Of a DNA stretch of 5,964 nt, positions 1 through 5,519 are shown in pieces. Numbering within the stretch: the first letter of the stretch is position 1; every line of letters starts with the position of its first letter. The notes beneath the pieces were generated by a model that saw only the letters and a list, made by a program, of their open reading frames with translations, was not told the origin of the DNA and did not search any database. A program made the translations under genes and the position numbers. The stretch comes from Candidatus Poribacteria bacterium. GTDB taxonomy: Bacteria > Poribacteria > WGA-4E > B28-G17. Location of the stretch: contig QNBQ01000125.1 of assembly GCA_003645735.1 (NCBI GenBank), positions 1-5,964 on the forward strand, read 5' to 3'.

Positions 1-36
1 ACGGTCTCCAGGCTGATGAAGCTGTTCGAGGTGTGA
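1..36 (+). CDS. fliI: 3' end of probable fliI (flagellar export ATPase), partial
   Basis: An open frame enters from the left edge, encodes TVSRLMKLFEV and stops with TGA at 34-36. FliI is the ATPase of the flagellar type III export apparatus. It works on the cytoplasmic face with FliH and FliJ and delivers rod, hook and filament subunits to the export gate. Twelve codons (11 residues plus stop) are too few to show any ATPase motif, so the call rests on position: fliI directly precedes fliJ in nearly all operons of this layout. The short helical C-terminal tail fits. The stop lies four bases before the fliJ start, and the GAGGTG at 28-33 inside this gene probably serves as the fliJ ribosome binding site, which suggests coupled translation. 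Confidence 0.6.
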   Translation, partial: TVSRLMKLFEV

Positions 37-40
37 GCCG

Positions 41-496
41 ATGAGGAGGTTCAGCTTCAGGCTCGAGCCGGTTTTGAGATACAGGAGGATGATCGAGGAG
101 ATGAGGAAGATGGAGCTCGCAGCGGCCAGGGCCGAATACGACCTCGCCCGCGCGCGGCTGGAGGAGGTGGTCAGGAGGAGGGAGGAGCTGGAAGGGGTTT
201 TGAGGAGAAGAGAGGCCGAAGGGTTAAGCGCCGCGGAGGCGCAGCTTTATCTCGGGTATCTGGCCGCCTTGAGGGATCTCGAAGCGGCCAGAAGGGAGGA
301 GCTTAAAAGGGCCGAGGAGAAGCTGGAGATGGCCCGAAACAGGCTGCTTTCCAGCAGGCGCGACAGGAGAGCGGTCGAGATCCTGCGGGAGCGCGAGCTG
401 GAGAGGTTCAAGGCGGAGATGAGGAGGGAGGAGCTGAAGCTGATCGATGAGGTCTCCAATAACAAAACGGCCCGGTTGAAGGGTGAGGGGAGATGA
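41..496 (+). CDS. fliJ: FliJ, flagellar export apparatus coiled-coil protein
   Basis: FliJ is a soluble coiled-coil protein. It sits in the FliI ATPase ring like the gamma subunit of F1-ATPase, contacts the export gate protein FlhA, and helps recycle export chaperones. The 151-residue length is typical. The N-terminus carries the family signature F-x-F-x-LEPVL-x-x-R at residues 4-15. Two long charged helices follow, about 16-60 and 66-135, rich in Glu, Arg, Ala and Leu and joined by a short turn (GLSAAE, 61-66), as expected for an antiparallel coiled coil. There are no cysteines, membrane segments or signal peptide. The ATG at 41 is preceded by GAGGTG at 28-33 with 7-base spacing. The stop overlaps the next start by four bases (ATGA, 493-496). 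Generic coiled-coil proteins can look similar, but the N-terminal signature and the neighbours make FliJ a firm call. Confidence 0.92.
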   Translation: MRRFSFRLEPVLRYRRMIEEMRKMELAAARAEYDLARARLEEVVRRREELEGVLRRREAEGLSAAEAQLYLGYLAALRDLEAARREELKRAEEKLEMARNRLLSSRRDRRAVEILRERELERFKAEMRREELKLIDEVSNNKTARLKGEGR

Positions 497-1059
497 CGAG
501 GTTTTTCGCCCTCATGTCGCTCGTCTTTTACTTCTTCGCCGTCCTCTTCGGGCTGATCCTGTTCACGGGCAGGTATTCCGCCACCACGACGGTCGTTCAA
601 ACGGTCGACGGCAAGACGGTAAAGCTCGATCAGGAGAAGCTCAAGATGCTGAAGGAGGAGCTCAAAAAGCTGGAGGAGCAGATCGCTCAGAAGCGGAAGG
701 AGCTTTCGAAGCTGGAGGAACAGATAGCCGAGGCCAACGGGACGATAGAGCAGCTCAGGGGCGAGATAACGGTGCTGACCGCTCAGAAGAGATCGCTCGA
801 ACAGGGCCAATCGCTGGCGACCCTCTACAACTCCATGCAGCCCGAGGACGTGGCCTCCCTCATAGCGAAGGCGGATGACAGGATGATCGACATGATCGTC
901 AGATACGTCTTCCCCTACATGAGGGAGAGGAACGTCGGGAGGATCATGAGCTCGCTGACGAAATCGAGCCCACAGGTGGCGGTTAAAATCGTTCAGATGA
1001 TGGCCAAACTGGATGAAGAGGCCGCAAACAAGGGATCAAGCGCCGAGGGAAGCCTATGA
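493..1059 (+). CDS. YlxF/MotE-like membrane-anchored coiled-coil protein
   Basis: This 188-residue protein has three visible parts. A hydrophobic segment at about residues 4-25 is a likely uncleaved signal anchor. A heptad-rich coiled coil runs from about 45 to 105. A compact helical domain follows at about 107-173 (LATLYNSMQPEDVASLI... through VGRIM and VAVKIVQMM) and resembles the MgtE N-terminal/FliG-like helical domain. This is the build of YlxF of Bacillus, which lies between fliJ and fliK, of rhizobial MotE (a periplasmic partner of MotC), and of spirochaete FlbB, a flagellar collar protein at the same operon position. I infer a role at the motor or export apparatus, with the coiled coil outside the cytoplasmic membrane; the exact job cannot be read from sequence. 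Databases often mislabel such proteins as magnesium transporter MgtE, but the transport domain is absent. The start overlaps the fliJ stop, and GGTGAGGGGAG lies just upstream. The end overlaps fliK by four bases. Confidence 0.85.
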   Translation: MTRFFALMSLVFYFFAVLFGLILFTGRYSATTTVVQTVDGKTVKLDQEKLKMLKEELKKLEEQIAQKRKELSKLEEQIAEANGTIEQLRGEITVLTAQKRSLEQGQSLATLYNSMQPEDVASLIAKADDRMIDMIVRYVFPYMRERNVGRIMSSLTKSSPQVAVKIVQMMAKLDEEAANKGSSAEGSL

Positions 1060-4000
1060 ACGGGGCATTGACCTCGTTTGATGCCATCATAACGCCGATC
1101 CTCCAAGCTGAGACAAAGGGGACGTTCGCCCCCCGGGCCGAGGGGGAGGCGATCGGGTTCCTCGATCTGCTGCTCGAACTGACGGGATCCGATCCCTCCT
1201 TCGTGGAGGGGATGGAGATCGTCCTGAGGGGCGGGAACGGGGAGGAGATCGTTCGGAAGGTGAAGCCCGAGGGGATCGTCGACCTCGACGATGTCAAAAC
1301 GTTCATCGAACGGCTGAGAGCGGCGGCTGAATCGGAAGGCGCGGAGCTGGAGGAGATCAGGTTGACGCTTAACCCACAACAGCCCTCGCATCAGCCCCTC
1401 AAGGCGATCGATGCGGTCTTTCCAAGGGCAGGCCGGTCCCATCCGCTGAGGATGCCGGGACATCGAGAGGGAATACCGCTCCGCCTCGCTCAAGTCTATA
1501 TCGCTGAGCCGGATGTGAGAAGCGGCATCTCTTCCTTCAGGTTTCTCTTCCCATCGTCTTTCAAAGCCGATGAGGTCAGCGGTGGTAACCTCATCGTTCC
1601 CGAGGAGGCGGGCGAAAGGCGAGGGACGGACGTCAAGGTGGGTGACGGGGGCTGGCTGGGAGAACCGGTTGAGCCGGGCGTCAAGGGGAGACCAACGGTC
1701 GAGGTGAGCTTCGGATCGGAGGGCGAGCTGGCGGATGTCAGGCCTATGACGGGCTGGCCGATCGAAGCGGCTTTGACGTCGAACGCCGGTTTGAAGGAGA
1801 CTTCGGAAGCCGAGACGCCTGAATCCGGCGGGGAAGCCGCTCTCAAGGCGAAGGCCGAGCTCCGGAGGGTTGATCTCGAGGCGGGCTCCGCGCGATCCGA
1901 ACCCTCGGATCTAACCGGCTCAAGCGACTTGGAAGGCGCGAACCCTCTATGGGAGGGGAAACTCGATAAGCTTTCCGATACTGATCGATCGGGGGGTTCA
2001 AGGGAGATCATGAACCCCCGTTCGAGCGAAACGGGCGAGGTTGAGGCGGACCGCGGGCCGTCGAGGGCTCTCGAGTTGGCTCAGCCGAGGTGGGAGGCGA
2101 GGTTCGATTTCAGGCCGAAAGAGCCTGAGCTCCGAAAGGGGACAAGCGCCGAGTCGATCCGGTCGACGGCTGCCCCAAGGGAAGCCGCCCCCGGTGAGCT
2201 CGCCGAGCCGACTCGCCTCCGCCCGCTGACCGCCATAAGGGTGGACGGGTTGGAGCGGGAGGAGATGGAAGGGACGGTCGATAGCCGAGGCGATCGCCAC
2301 TTCCGGGTGGAATCGAAACGCGCGGAGCCGATCGAGCCGTCGAAATCCAGAAGAAGCGGAGCGGAAGACCCGGACATCCCCTTCAACGGCGGGACGACGG
2401 ACATCGAGCTGAGGATGGTGGTTGAAACGAGAGGAGCGTCGAACCCGGTCGACCGCTCAGATGAGCCGGGGCATGTCGGGCTTGAGCGCCGCGGGGAGCT
2501 CGAGGAGGGAGCTTCGAGAGGGGCGGAGGAGGCCGATATACGACCGCGCTTGATCGAGGTTGAAGGGATAGATGCCGATCGGTGGATCTCAAAAGCTCCC
2601 TCTGAAGCCCGATCTCGGGAACGGAAGGTCGCGGATTTCGAAGCCGAAAAGCCTGAGTTCCCCGAGATGAAGGTAAGGGGCGGGGAAGATCGGGAACTCG
2701 AACGTCCTCTCAGCTCCATCACCTCTCCCGCGATGGAGGTGGGAATCGGAGCGGCGCCCCTCGGGCAGGGCGATCGAGCGGAGGAACCCCGCGCCAGGTT
2801 CGCTGCCTCCTCCGATACAGGGCGTTCATCTATCAGACCACCGGAGGTAGGAAGGGATCGCGGGGGACAGATCCTCGGACCGTTGACCGGCGATCGGAGC
2901 CGATCCCCCGTTCCTGTTGAAGCCGAGCCGTTGGAGATCAGAGACGAGGCGAGCATGGGGTTGACCCTGCCGATTTCCACCGCCGATGATCAGGTCTCCG
3001 ATGTGAGGCCGAAGGGGAACATAGCTCCGCGGCCCGAGCTGATGAAGGGCGGCAATGGCGGGGATGAGCCTGCTGAGATCGAGCTCACGGGGGAACCGGG
3101 TGATCCTCCCACGCAAGCGGAGCCGATGATCCCGCTCGACCCGGAGGATCGGGGTGAGATGCGCCGGGTCGTTGAAACAACCGATCCCGTTGATGATCGG
3201 CATCCTGAAGAGCTTCGATCGCGGGCGCGGGAGGTCATCGCGGGCGTGATCGATCGATCGAATCGGACACCCCGATCCGCCGATCCGCGGGTTTCGATCA
3301 CGAGCTGGGCGCCGTTAGAGCCCCCTCCGGAGCGGAGCTCAGCTCCCGATCGCTTGCCGGAAACGCCCGATCTCACGGGATCAAATGAGGCTCCTACGGC
3401 GCCCCGTGGCGAACTCAGGGGGCGGAGCATCGGGGTCGATCGGACGGCCGGTTCAAGCGCGGATGAGCCGATCCGCGATATCCCCTCTCAGCCCGATCAA
3501 GCGTCTTCCGAGCGGTCGATCGCCCCGGATGCCCTCAGCGGGTCCGCTGAAGTGGACGAGAAGGGCGAGGTGAGGGAAACCGTTCGAGGCGAGACGAGGG
3601 CGGTCGTGGAGGGGTTCACGCGTGAGATCGCAGATGAAACTGGAATCGGAGGTCGAGGATCGGTGGCGGATGAGCAAGGGGGGATCAAACAGGCGGAGGA
3701 GAGACGTGGAAGGAACGCAAAGCCGCTTGATGTGAACGGCGTGGGCCATGCGGTCGAGCTACGGCAGGCGATGCCGTTGGAGGCCTTGTTCAGACCGGAG
3801 CCCGGCCCGGGCGTCCAGGGCGGGGAGGATCATCGGCGTGCGCGGGCTATCCCGGACGCGGCGGTCGATGCCTCGAGAGGGAAACCGCATAGGCTGAATT
3901 TCAACCGGCGGGGCGGAATTGAGATCCGGCCGGAGATGGGCGGTGTGAAGGGGAGGGATCGGTCGGCTCAGGTCGAGCTCCGCTTCGAGGAGGACGGCTT

Positions 4001-4820
4001 TGATATGCGTCCCGAGCCTCGCAGGCCGGCGATGGAGGGGAAAGGGCCGATCGAGCGGGAGGTCGTCTCGACCGATCGCCCCCATCGCGCGGAGGGATTT
4101 AGAGCAGACGGCGTTAAGCCCGCTCCCTCCCGTGGAGACGTGGGGATCCCCGATGTCGGGGCGGGATGGGATCGACGCATCGAGGTGAGGATAAGGTTTG
4201 AGGGCGAGGCGGTGAGCTCGTTGGAGGTCAAGGGCGCGGATGAGGGGAAGGTCAAAGAGATCGTCGAGAGGCTGGCGGCCGATGGCGTGGACGTCCCGGC
4301 CCGCGTTCCGCCTCAGCTGGGAGGAGAGGTGAGGGTCGGAGATGTGGCCGAGGGGATAGCGGACGTCATCGTCAGAGAGGTTTCCGAGCTGAGGTCGGGC
4401 GGCGACAGGGATTTGATCGTCGTCAGGAGCGTGAGGGTGAGGCTGGAGCCGGAGCATCTGGGCAGGGTTGAGATCAGGGTGATCAAGAGGGGAGAGCGTA
4501 TATCGGCGATCATCAGGGCTGAGGCGGATAGAACCAGGAGGATGCTTCATCAGATCATCCCGGCGATCAGGGAGGCGCTGGCCGAGCACGGCATCAGGCC
4601 GGGCGAGATCGAGGTCAGATCGTTCGAAAGCCCGCTTTCGTCGAGCTGGTCGACTGCCGGAGGCGGACATCAAGGCCAGGAGTTCCAAAACGGGAGGCAT
4701 TGGGAAACTTCCCCCCGGCCATACATCGCGGCCGGAGGGGCGATCCTCCCTCAGAGGGAGGGGGAGGATGAGGCTTGGGATTATCTGCCCGAAAGCTCAA
4801 CCCTGAGCTTGAGGGCTTGA
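1056..4820 (+). CDS. fliK: FliK, flagellar hook-length control protein, unusually long
   Basis: FliK is exported during hook assembly, senses hook length through its N-terminal and central parts, and uses its C-terminal domain to switch FlhB from hook to filament substrates. The C-terminus shows the Flg_hook domain (about residues 1115-1205): VRVRLEPEHLGRVEIRV, with the family core L-x-PE-x-LG at 1130-1136, then R-x-x-L-x-x-x-I-P-x-I-R-x-x-L and IEVRSFE. Another structured-looking stretch precedes it (about 1040-1110). Residues 1-115 form a conserved-looking N-terminal part with the leucine-rich patch FLDLLLEL. Between about 150 and 1037 the chain is low-complexity and probably disordered, rich in Arg, Glu, Asp, Pro, Ser and Gly, with no cysteine. 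The length of 1254 residues compares with about 400-600 for usual family members. The tail beyond 1205 is non-conserved. The ATG at 1056 follows GAGGGA (1045-1050) and overlaps the upstream stop. The frame is unbroken, so nothing suggests a pseudogene. Confidence 0.93.
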   Translation: MNGALTSFDAIITPILQAETKGTFAPRAEGEAIGFLDLLLELTGSDPSFVEGMEIVLRGGNGEEIVRKVKPEGIVDLDDVKTFIERLRAAAESEGAELEEIRLTLNPQQPSHQPLKAIDAVFPRAGRSHPLRMPGHREGIPLRLAQVYIAEPDVRSGISSFRFLFPSSFKADEVSGGNLIVPEEAGERRGTDVKVGDGGWLGEPVEPGVKGRPTVEVSFGSEGELADVRPMTGWPIEAALTSNAGLKETSEAETPESGGEAALKAKAELRRVDLEAGSARSEPSDLTGSSDLEGANPLWEGKLDKLSDTDRSGGSREIMNPRSSETGEVEADRGPSRALELAQPRWEARFDFRPKEPELRKGTSAESIRSTAAPREAAPGELAEPTRLRPLTAIRVDGLEREEMEGTVDSRGDRHFRVESKRAEPIEPSKSRRSGAEDPDIPFNGGTTDIELRMVVETRGASNPVDRSDEPGHVGLERRGELEEGASRGAEEADIRPRLIEVEGIDADRWISKAPSEARSRERKVADFEAEKPEFPEMKVRGGEDRELERPLSSITSPAMEVGIGAAPLGQGDRAEEPRARFAASSDTGRSSIRPPEVGRDRGGQILGPLTGDRSRSPVPVEAEPLEIRDEASMGLTLPISTADDQVSDVRPKGNIAPRPELMKGGNGGDEPAEIELTGEPGDPPTQAEPMIPLDPEDRGEMRRVVETTDPVDDRHPEELRSRAREVIAGVIDRSNRTPRSADPRVSITSWAPLEPPPERSSAPDRLPETPDLTGSNEAPTAPRGELRGRSIGVDRTAGSSADEPIRDIPSQPDQASSERSIAPDALSGSAEVDEKGEVRETVRGETRAVVEGFTREIADETGIGGRGSVADEQGGIKQAEERRGRNAKPLDVNGVGHAVELRQAMPLEALFRPEPGPGVQGGEDHRRARAIPDAAVDASRGKPHRLNFNRRGGIEIRPEMGGVKGRDRSAQVELRFEEDGFDMRPEPRRPAMEGKGPIEREVVSTDRPHRAEGFRADGVKPAPSRGDVGIPDVGAGWDRRIEVRIRFEGEAVSSLEVKGADEGKVKEIVERLAADGVDVPARVPPQLGGEVRVGDVAEGIADVIVREVSELRSGGDRDLIVVRSVRVRLEPEHLGRVEIRVIKRGERISAIIRAEADRTRRMLHQIIPAIREALAEHGIRPGEIEVRSFESPLSSSWSTAGGGHQGQEFQNGRHWETSPRPYIAAGGAILPQREGEDEAWDYLPESSTLSLRA
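1503..4166 (+). other. Expanded low-complexity middle of FliK (about residues 150-1037)
   Basis: This part of fliK encodes a charged, Pro/Gly/Ser-rich chain with few aromatic residues and no cysteine, and basic charge mostly from Arg rather than Lys. Short motifs recur in degenerate form, such as an acidic or small residue, a hydrophobic residue and then RP (DVRP, DFRP, DIRP, SIRP, EIRP, DMRP), and E-L/M-R-x-VVET at 451-458 and 701-708. Arginine codons are mainly CGN, unlike the AGR preference of the surrounding conserved sequence. In FliK proteins the central part is fast-evolving and thought to act as the extended ruler or export-competent linker. The boundaries are approximate. Confidence 0.7.
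1992..2019 (+). repeat. Perfect 9-bp inverted repeat inside fliK
   Basis: GGGGGTTCA at 1992-2000 is perfectly complementary to TGAACCCCC at 2011-2019, with a 10-base loop (AGGGAGATCA). The RNA could form a stable hairpin. There is no run of U after it, so it does not look like an intrinsic terminator. It lies in the low-complexity part of fliK. The loop holds AGGGAG three bases upstream of an in-frame ATG at 2010-2012 (Met319). Confidence 0.7.
4398..4670 (+). other. Flg_hook domain of FliK (substrate-specificity switch)
   Basis: This stretch encodes about residues 1115-1205, the conserved C-terminal domain that contacts FlhB. LEPEHLG at 1130-1136 is the family's most recognisable element. 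It is followed by strands (VEIRVIK, RISAIIRAEA) and the amphipathic helix around RRMLHQIIPAIREALAEHG, then IEVRSFE. Spacing and order agree with FliK C-terminal domains in general. Domain limits are estimated by eye. Confidence 0.85.
4711..4740 (+). repeat. GC-rich stem-loop near the 3' end of fliK
   Basis: CCGGCC at 4715-4720 pairs with GGCCGG at 4730-4735 around a 9-base loop. With one bulged A (4736), CCCC at 4711-4714 pairs with GGGG at 4737-4740, giving a ten-pair stem almost entirely of G-C pairs. It lies within the coding region of the non-conserved FliK tail, about 100 bases before flgD. Confidence 0.6.
4743..4769 (+). repeat. Second stem-loop with two alternative pairings, near the 3' end of fliK
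   Basis: ATCCTCCC at 4743-4750 can pair with GGGAGGAT at 4762-4769 (8 pairs, 11-base loop). Alternatively CCTCCCT at 4745-4751 can pair with AGGGAGG at 4755-4761 (7 pairs, 3-base loop). The two folds exclude each other. No U run follows, so I do not call it a terminator. Confidence 0.55.
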
Positions 4821-4828
4821 AAAGGAGG
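4821..4828 (+). promoter_or_regulatory. Strong Shine-Dalgarno site that decides the flgD start
   Basis: AAAGGAGG directly after the fliK stop is close to the full anti-Shine-Dalgarno complement and is the best ribosome binding site in the window. It lies only 2 bases from the GTG at 4831 but 8 bases from the ATG at 4837, which favours the ATG. It would let flgD be translated independently of fliK. Confidence 0.8.
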
Positions 4829-4836
4829 CGGTGTGG

Positions 4837-5505
4837 ATGATCGTATCAGATCTTCACCCCGAGCTGTTACATGATCTGACGGGTTCGAAGGGCAGGGAGC
4901 TGCCGCCTGATAAGGTTCTGGGCAAAGAGGATTTCCTCAAACTGCTGATCGTCCAGCTGACGCATCAGGACCCGCTCAACCCGATGGACGACAGGGAGTT
5001 CATCGCGCAGACGGCCCAGTTCAGCGCGCTCGAACAGATGCAAAACCTTAACAAGAGCTTCGCCTCCGTCGTCGAGGCGATGAAGAAGGTGGAGAGGATG
5101 GCCGCCCTAAGCCTCATCGGCAGGGAGGTCGAGGTCACAAGCGGAACCTTCGAGTTCAAGGGCGAGCCGGTCGAGATCAAATTCAAGGCGGACAAGGCCC
5201 TGGAGAAGGCGGACATAAGGATCTACGACTCCAAGGGCGAGCTGATAAAAACCCTCCGGCTGAAGAAGGTCGAGCCGGGCGAGAGATCGGTCAAGTGGGA
5301 CGGCAAAACGGACGACGGCGAGGAGGCCGAGCACGGCTCCTACAGATACGAGGTGGTCGGATACGATGAGAAGGGCAATGAGTTCCAGCTGACCCCCAGA
5401 ACCACCGGCAAGGTGAGCGGCGTCAGGTTCAAGGGGGATGAGATCTATCTGGTGATCGGCGACGAGCTGGTGCCGGGGTCGAGCTTGATCTCGGTGGAGG
5501 GATGA
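4837..5505 (+). CDS. flgD: FlgD, flagellar hook-capping (scaffold) protein
   Basis: FlgD is exported through the rod and forms the cap under which hook protein FlgE polymerises; it is later shed. The N-terminal family signature is plain: LGKEDFLKLL at residues 28-37, QLTHQDPLNPMDD at 40-52, and QFSALEQMQNLN at 61-72. The rest fits the FlgD Ig-like and Tudor-like domains: an EIKFKADKALEKADIRIYD strand region, a WDGKTDDG turn, then GSYRYEVVGYDEKG, and near the end GKVSGVRFKGDEIYLVIGDELV. A length of 222 residues is normal. I place the start at ATG 4837 because AAAGGAGG (4821-4828) is 8 bases upstream; GTG 4831 is the alternative and adds two residues. The gap after fliK is 16 bases. The stop at 5503-5505 overlaps a possible next start. 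No cysteine is present. Confidence 0.95.
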   Translation: MIVSDLHPELLHDLTGSKGRELPPDKVLGKEDFLKLLIVQLTHQDPLNPMDDREFIAQTAQFSALEQMQNLNKSFASVVEAMKKVERMAALSLIGREVEVTSGTFEFKGEPVEIKFKADKALEKADIRIYDSKGELIKTLRLKKVEPGERSVKWDGKTDDGEEAEHGSYRYEVVGYDEKGNEFQLTPRTTGKVSGVRFKGDEIYLVIGDELVPGSSLISVEG

Positions 5506-5513
5506 GGGAGGTG
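5506..5513 (+). promoter_or_regulatory. Shine-Dalgarno site favouring the ATG at 5520
   Basis: GGGAGGTG contains GGAGG at 5507-5511, 8 bases before the ATG at 5520. The upstream ATG at 5502 has GGAGG ending only one base before it, which is too close. The site therefore supports the shorter form of the small flagellar operon protein, although translational coupling at 5502 cannot be excluded. Confidence 0.55.
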
Positions 5514-5519
5514 GAAGGG

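Noticed and set aside
1..60. Promoter for fliJ
   Set aside because: The sequence before fliJ is coding (fliI end) with only four bases between stop and start, and no -35/-10 or sigma-28-like boxes are visible.
483..878. Open frame of 131 codons on the + strand in another phase over the YlxF/MotE-like gene
   Set aside because: The product is Gly/Arg/Asp-rich without a fold signature, and the overlapping frame encodes a clear membrane anchor, coiled coil and domain.
2290..2297. GCGATCGC, identical to the cyanobacterial HIP1 palindrome
   Set aside because: I noticed one copy only, in DNA generally rich in GATC, and cyanobacteria lack flagella, so it does not indicate that group.
2081..2980. 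Long open frame on the - strand (299 codons) opposite fliK
   Set aside because: It lies wholly opposite fliK, is Ser/Pro/Arg-rich with no recognisable domain, and is explained by the GC-rich composition and few complementary stops.
1503..4166. The FliK middle as an inserted mobile element or a frameshifted gene
   Set aside because: The frame is continuous from the N-terminal part to the Flg_hook domain, with no terminal inverted repeats, target duplication or transposase-like sequence. Codon bias alone does not prove insertion.
3759..4700. Long open frame on the - strand (313 codons) opposite the 3' part of fliK
   Set aside because: It overlaps the conserved Flg_hook domain, whose + strand reading is certain. 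The product is Asp/Arg/His/Pro-rich without family features.
4743..4769. Intrinsic terminator between fliK and flgD
   Set aside because: The stem is inside the fliK coding region, about 50 bases before the stop, and lacks a following U run.
4768..4806. Twelve-codon open frame starting at ATG 4768 with GAGGGAGG six bases upstream, inside the end of fliK
   Set aside because: It is very short, out of frame with fliK, in a purine-rich stretch that produces such sites by chance, and there is no evidence of conservation.
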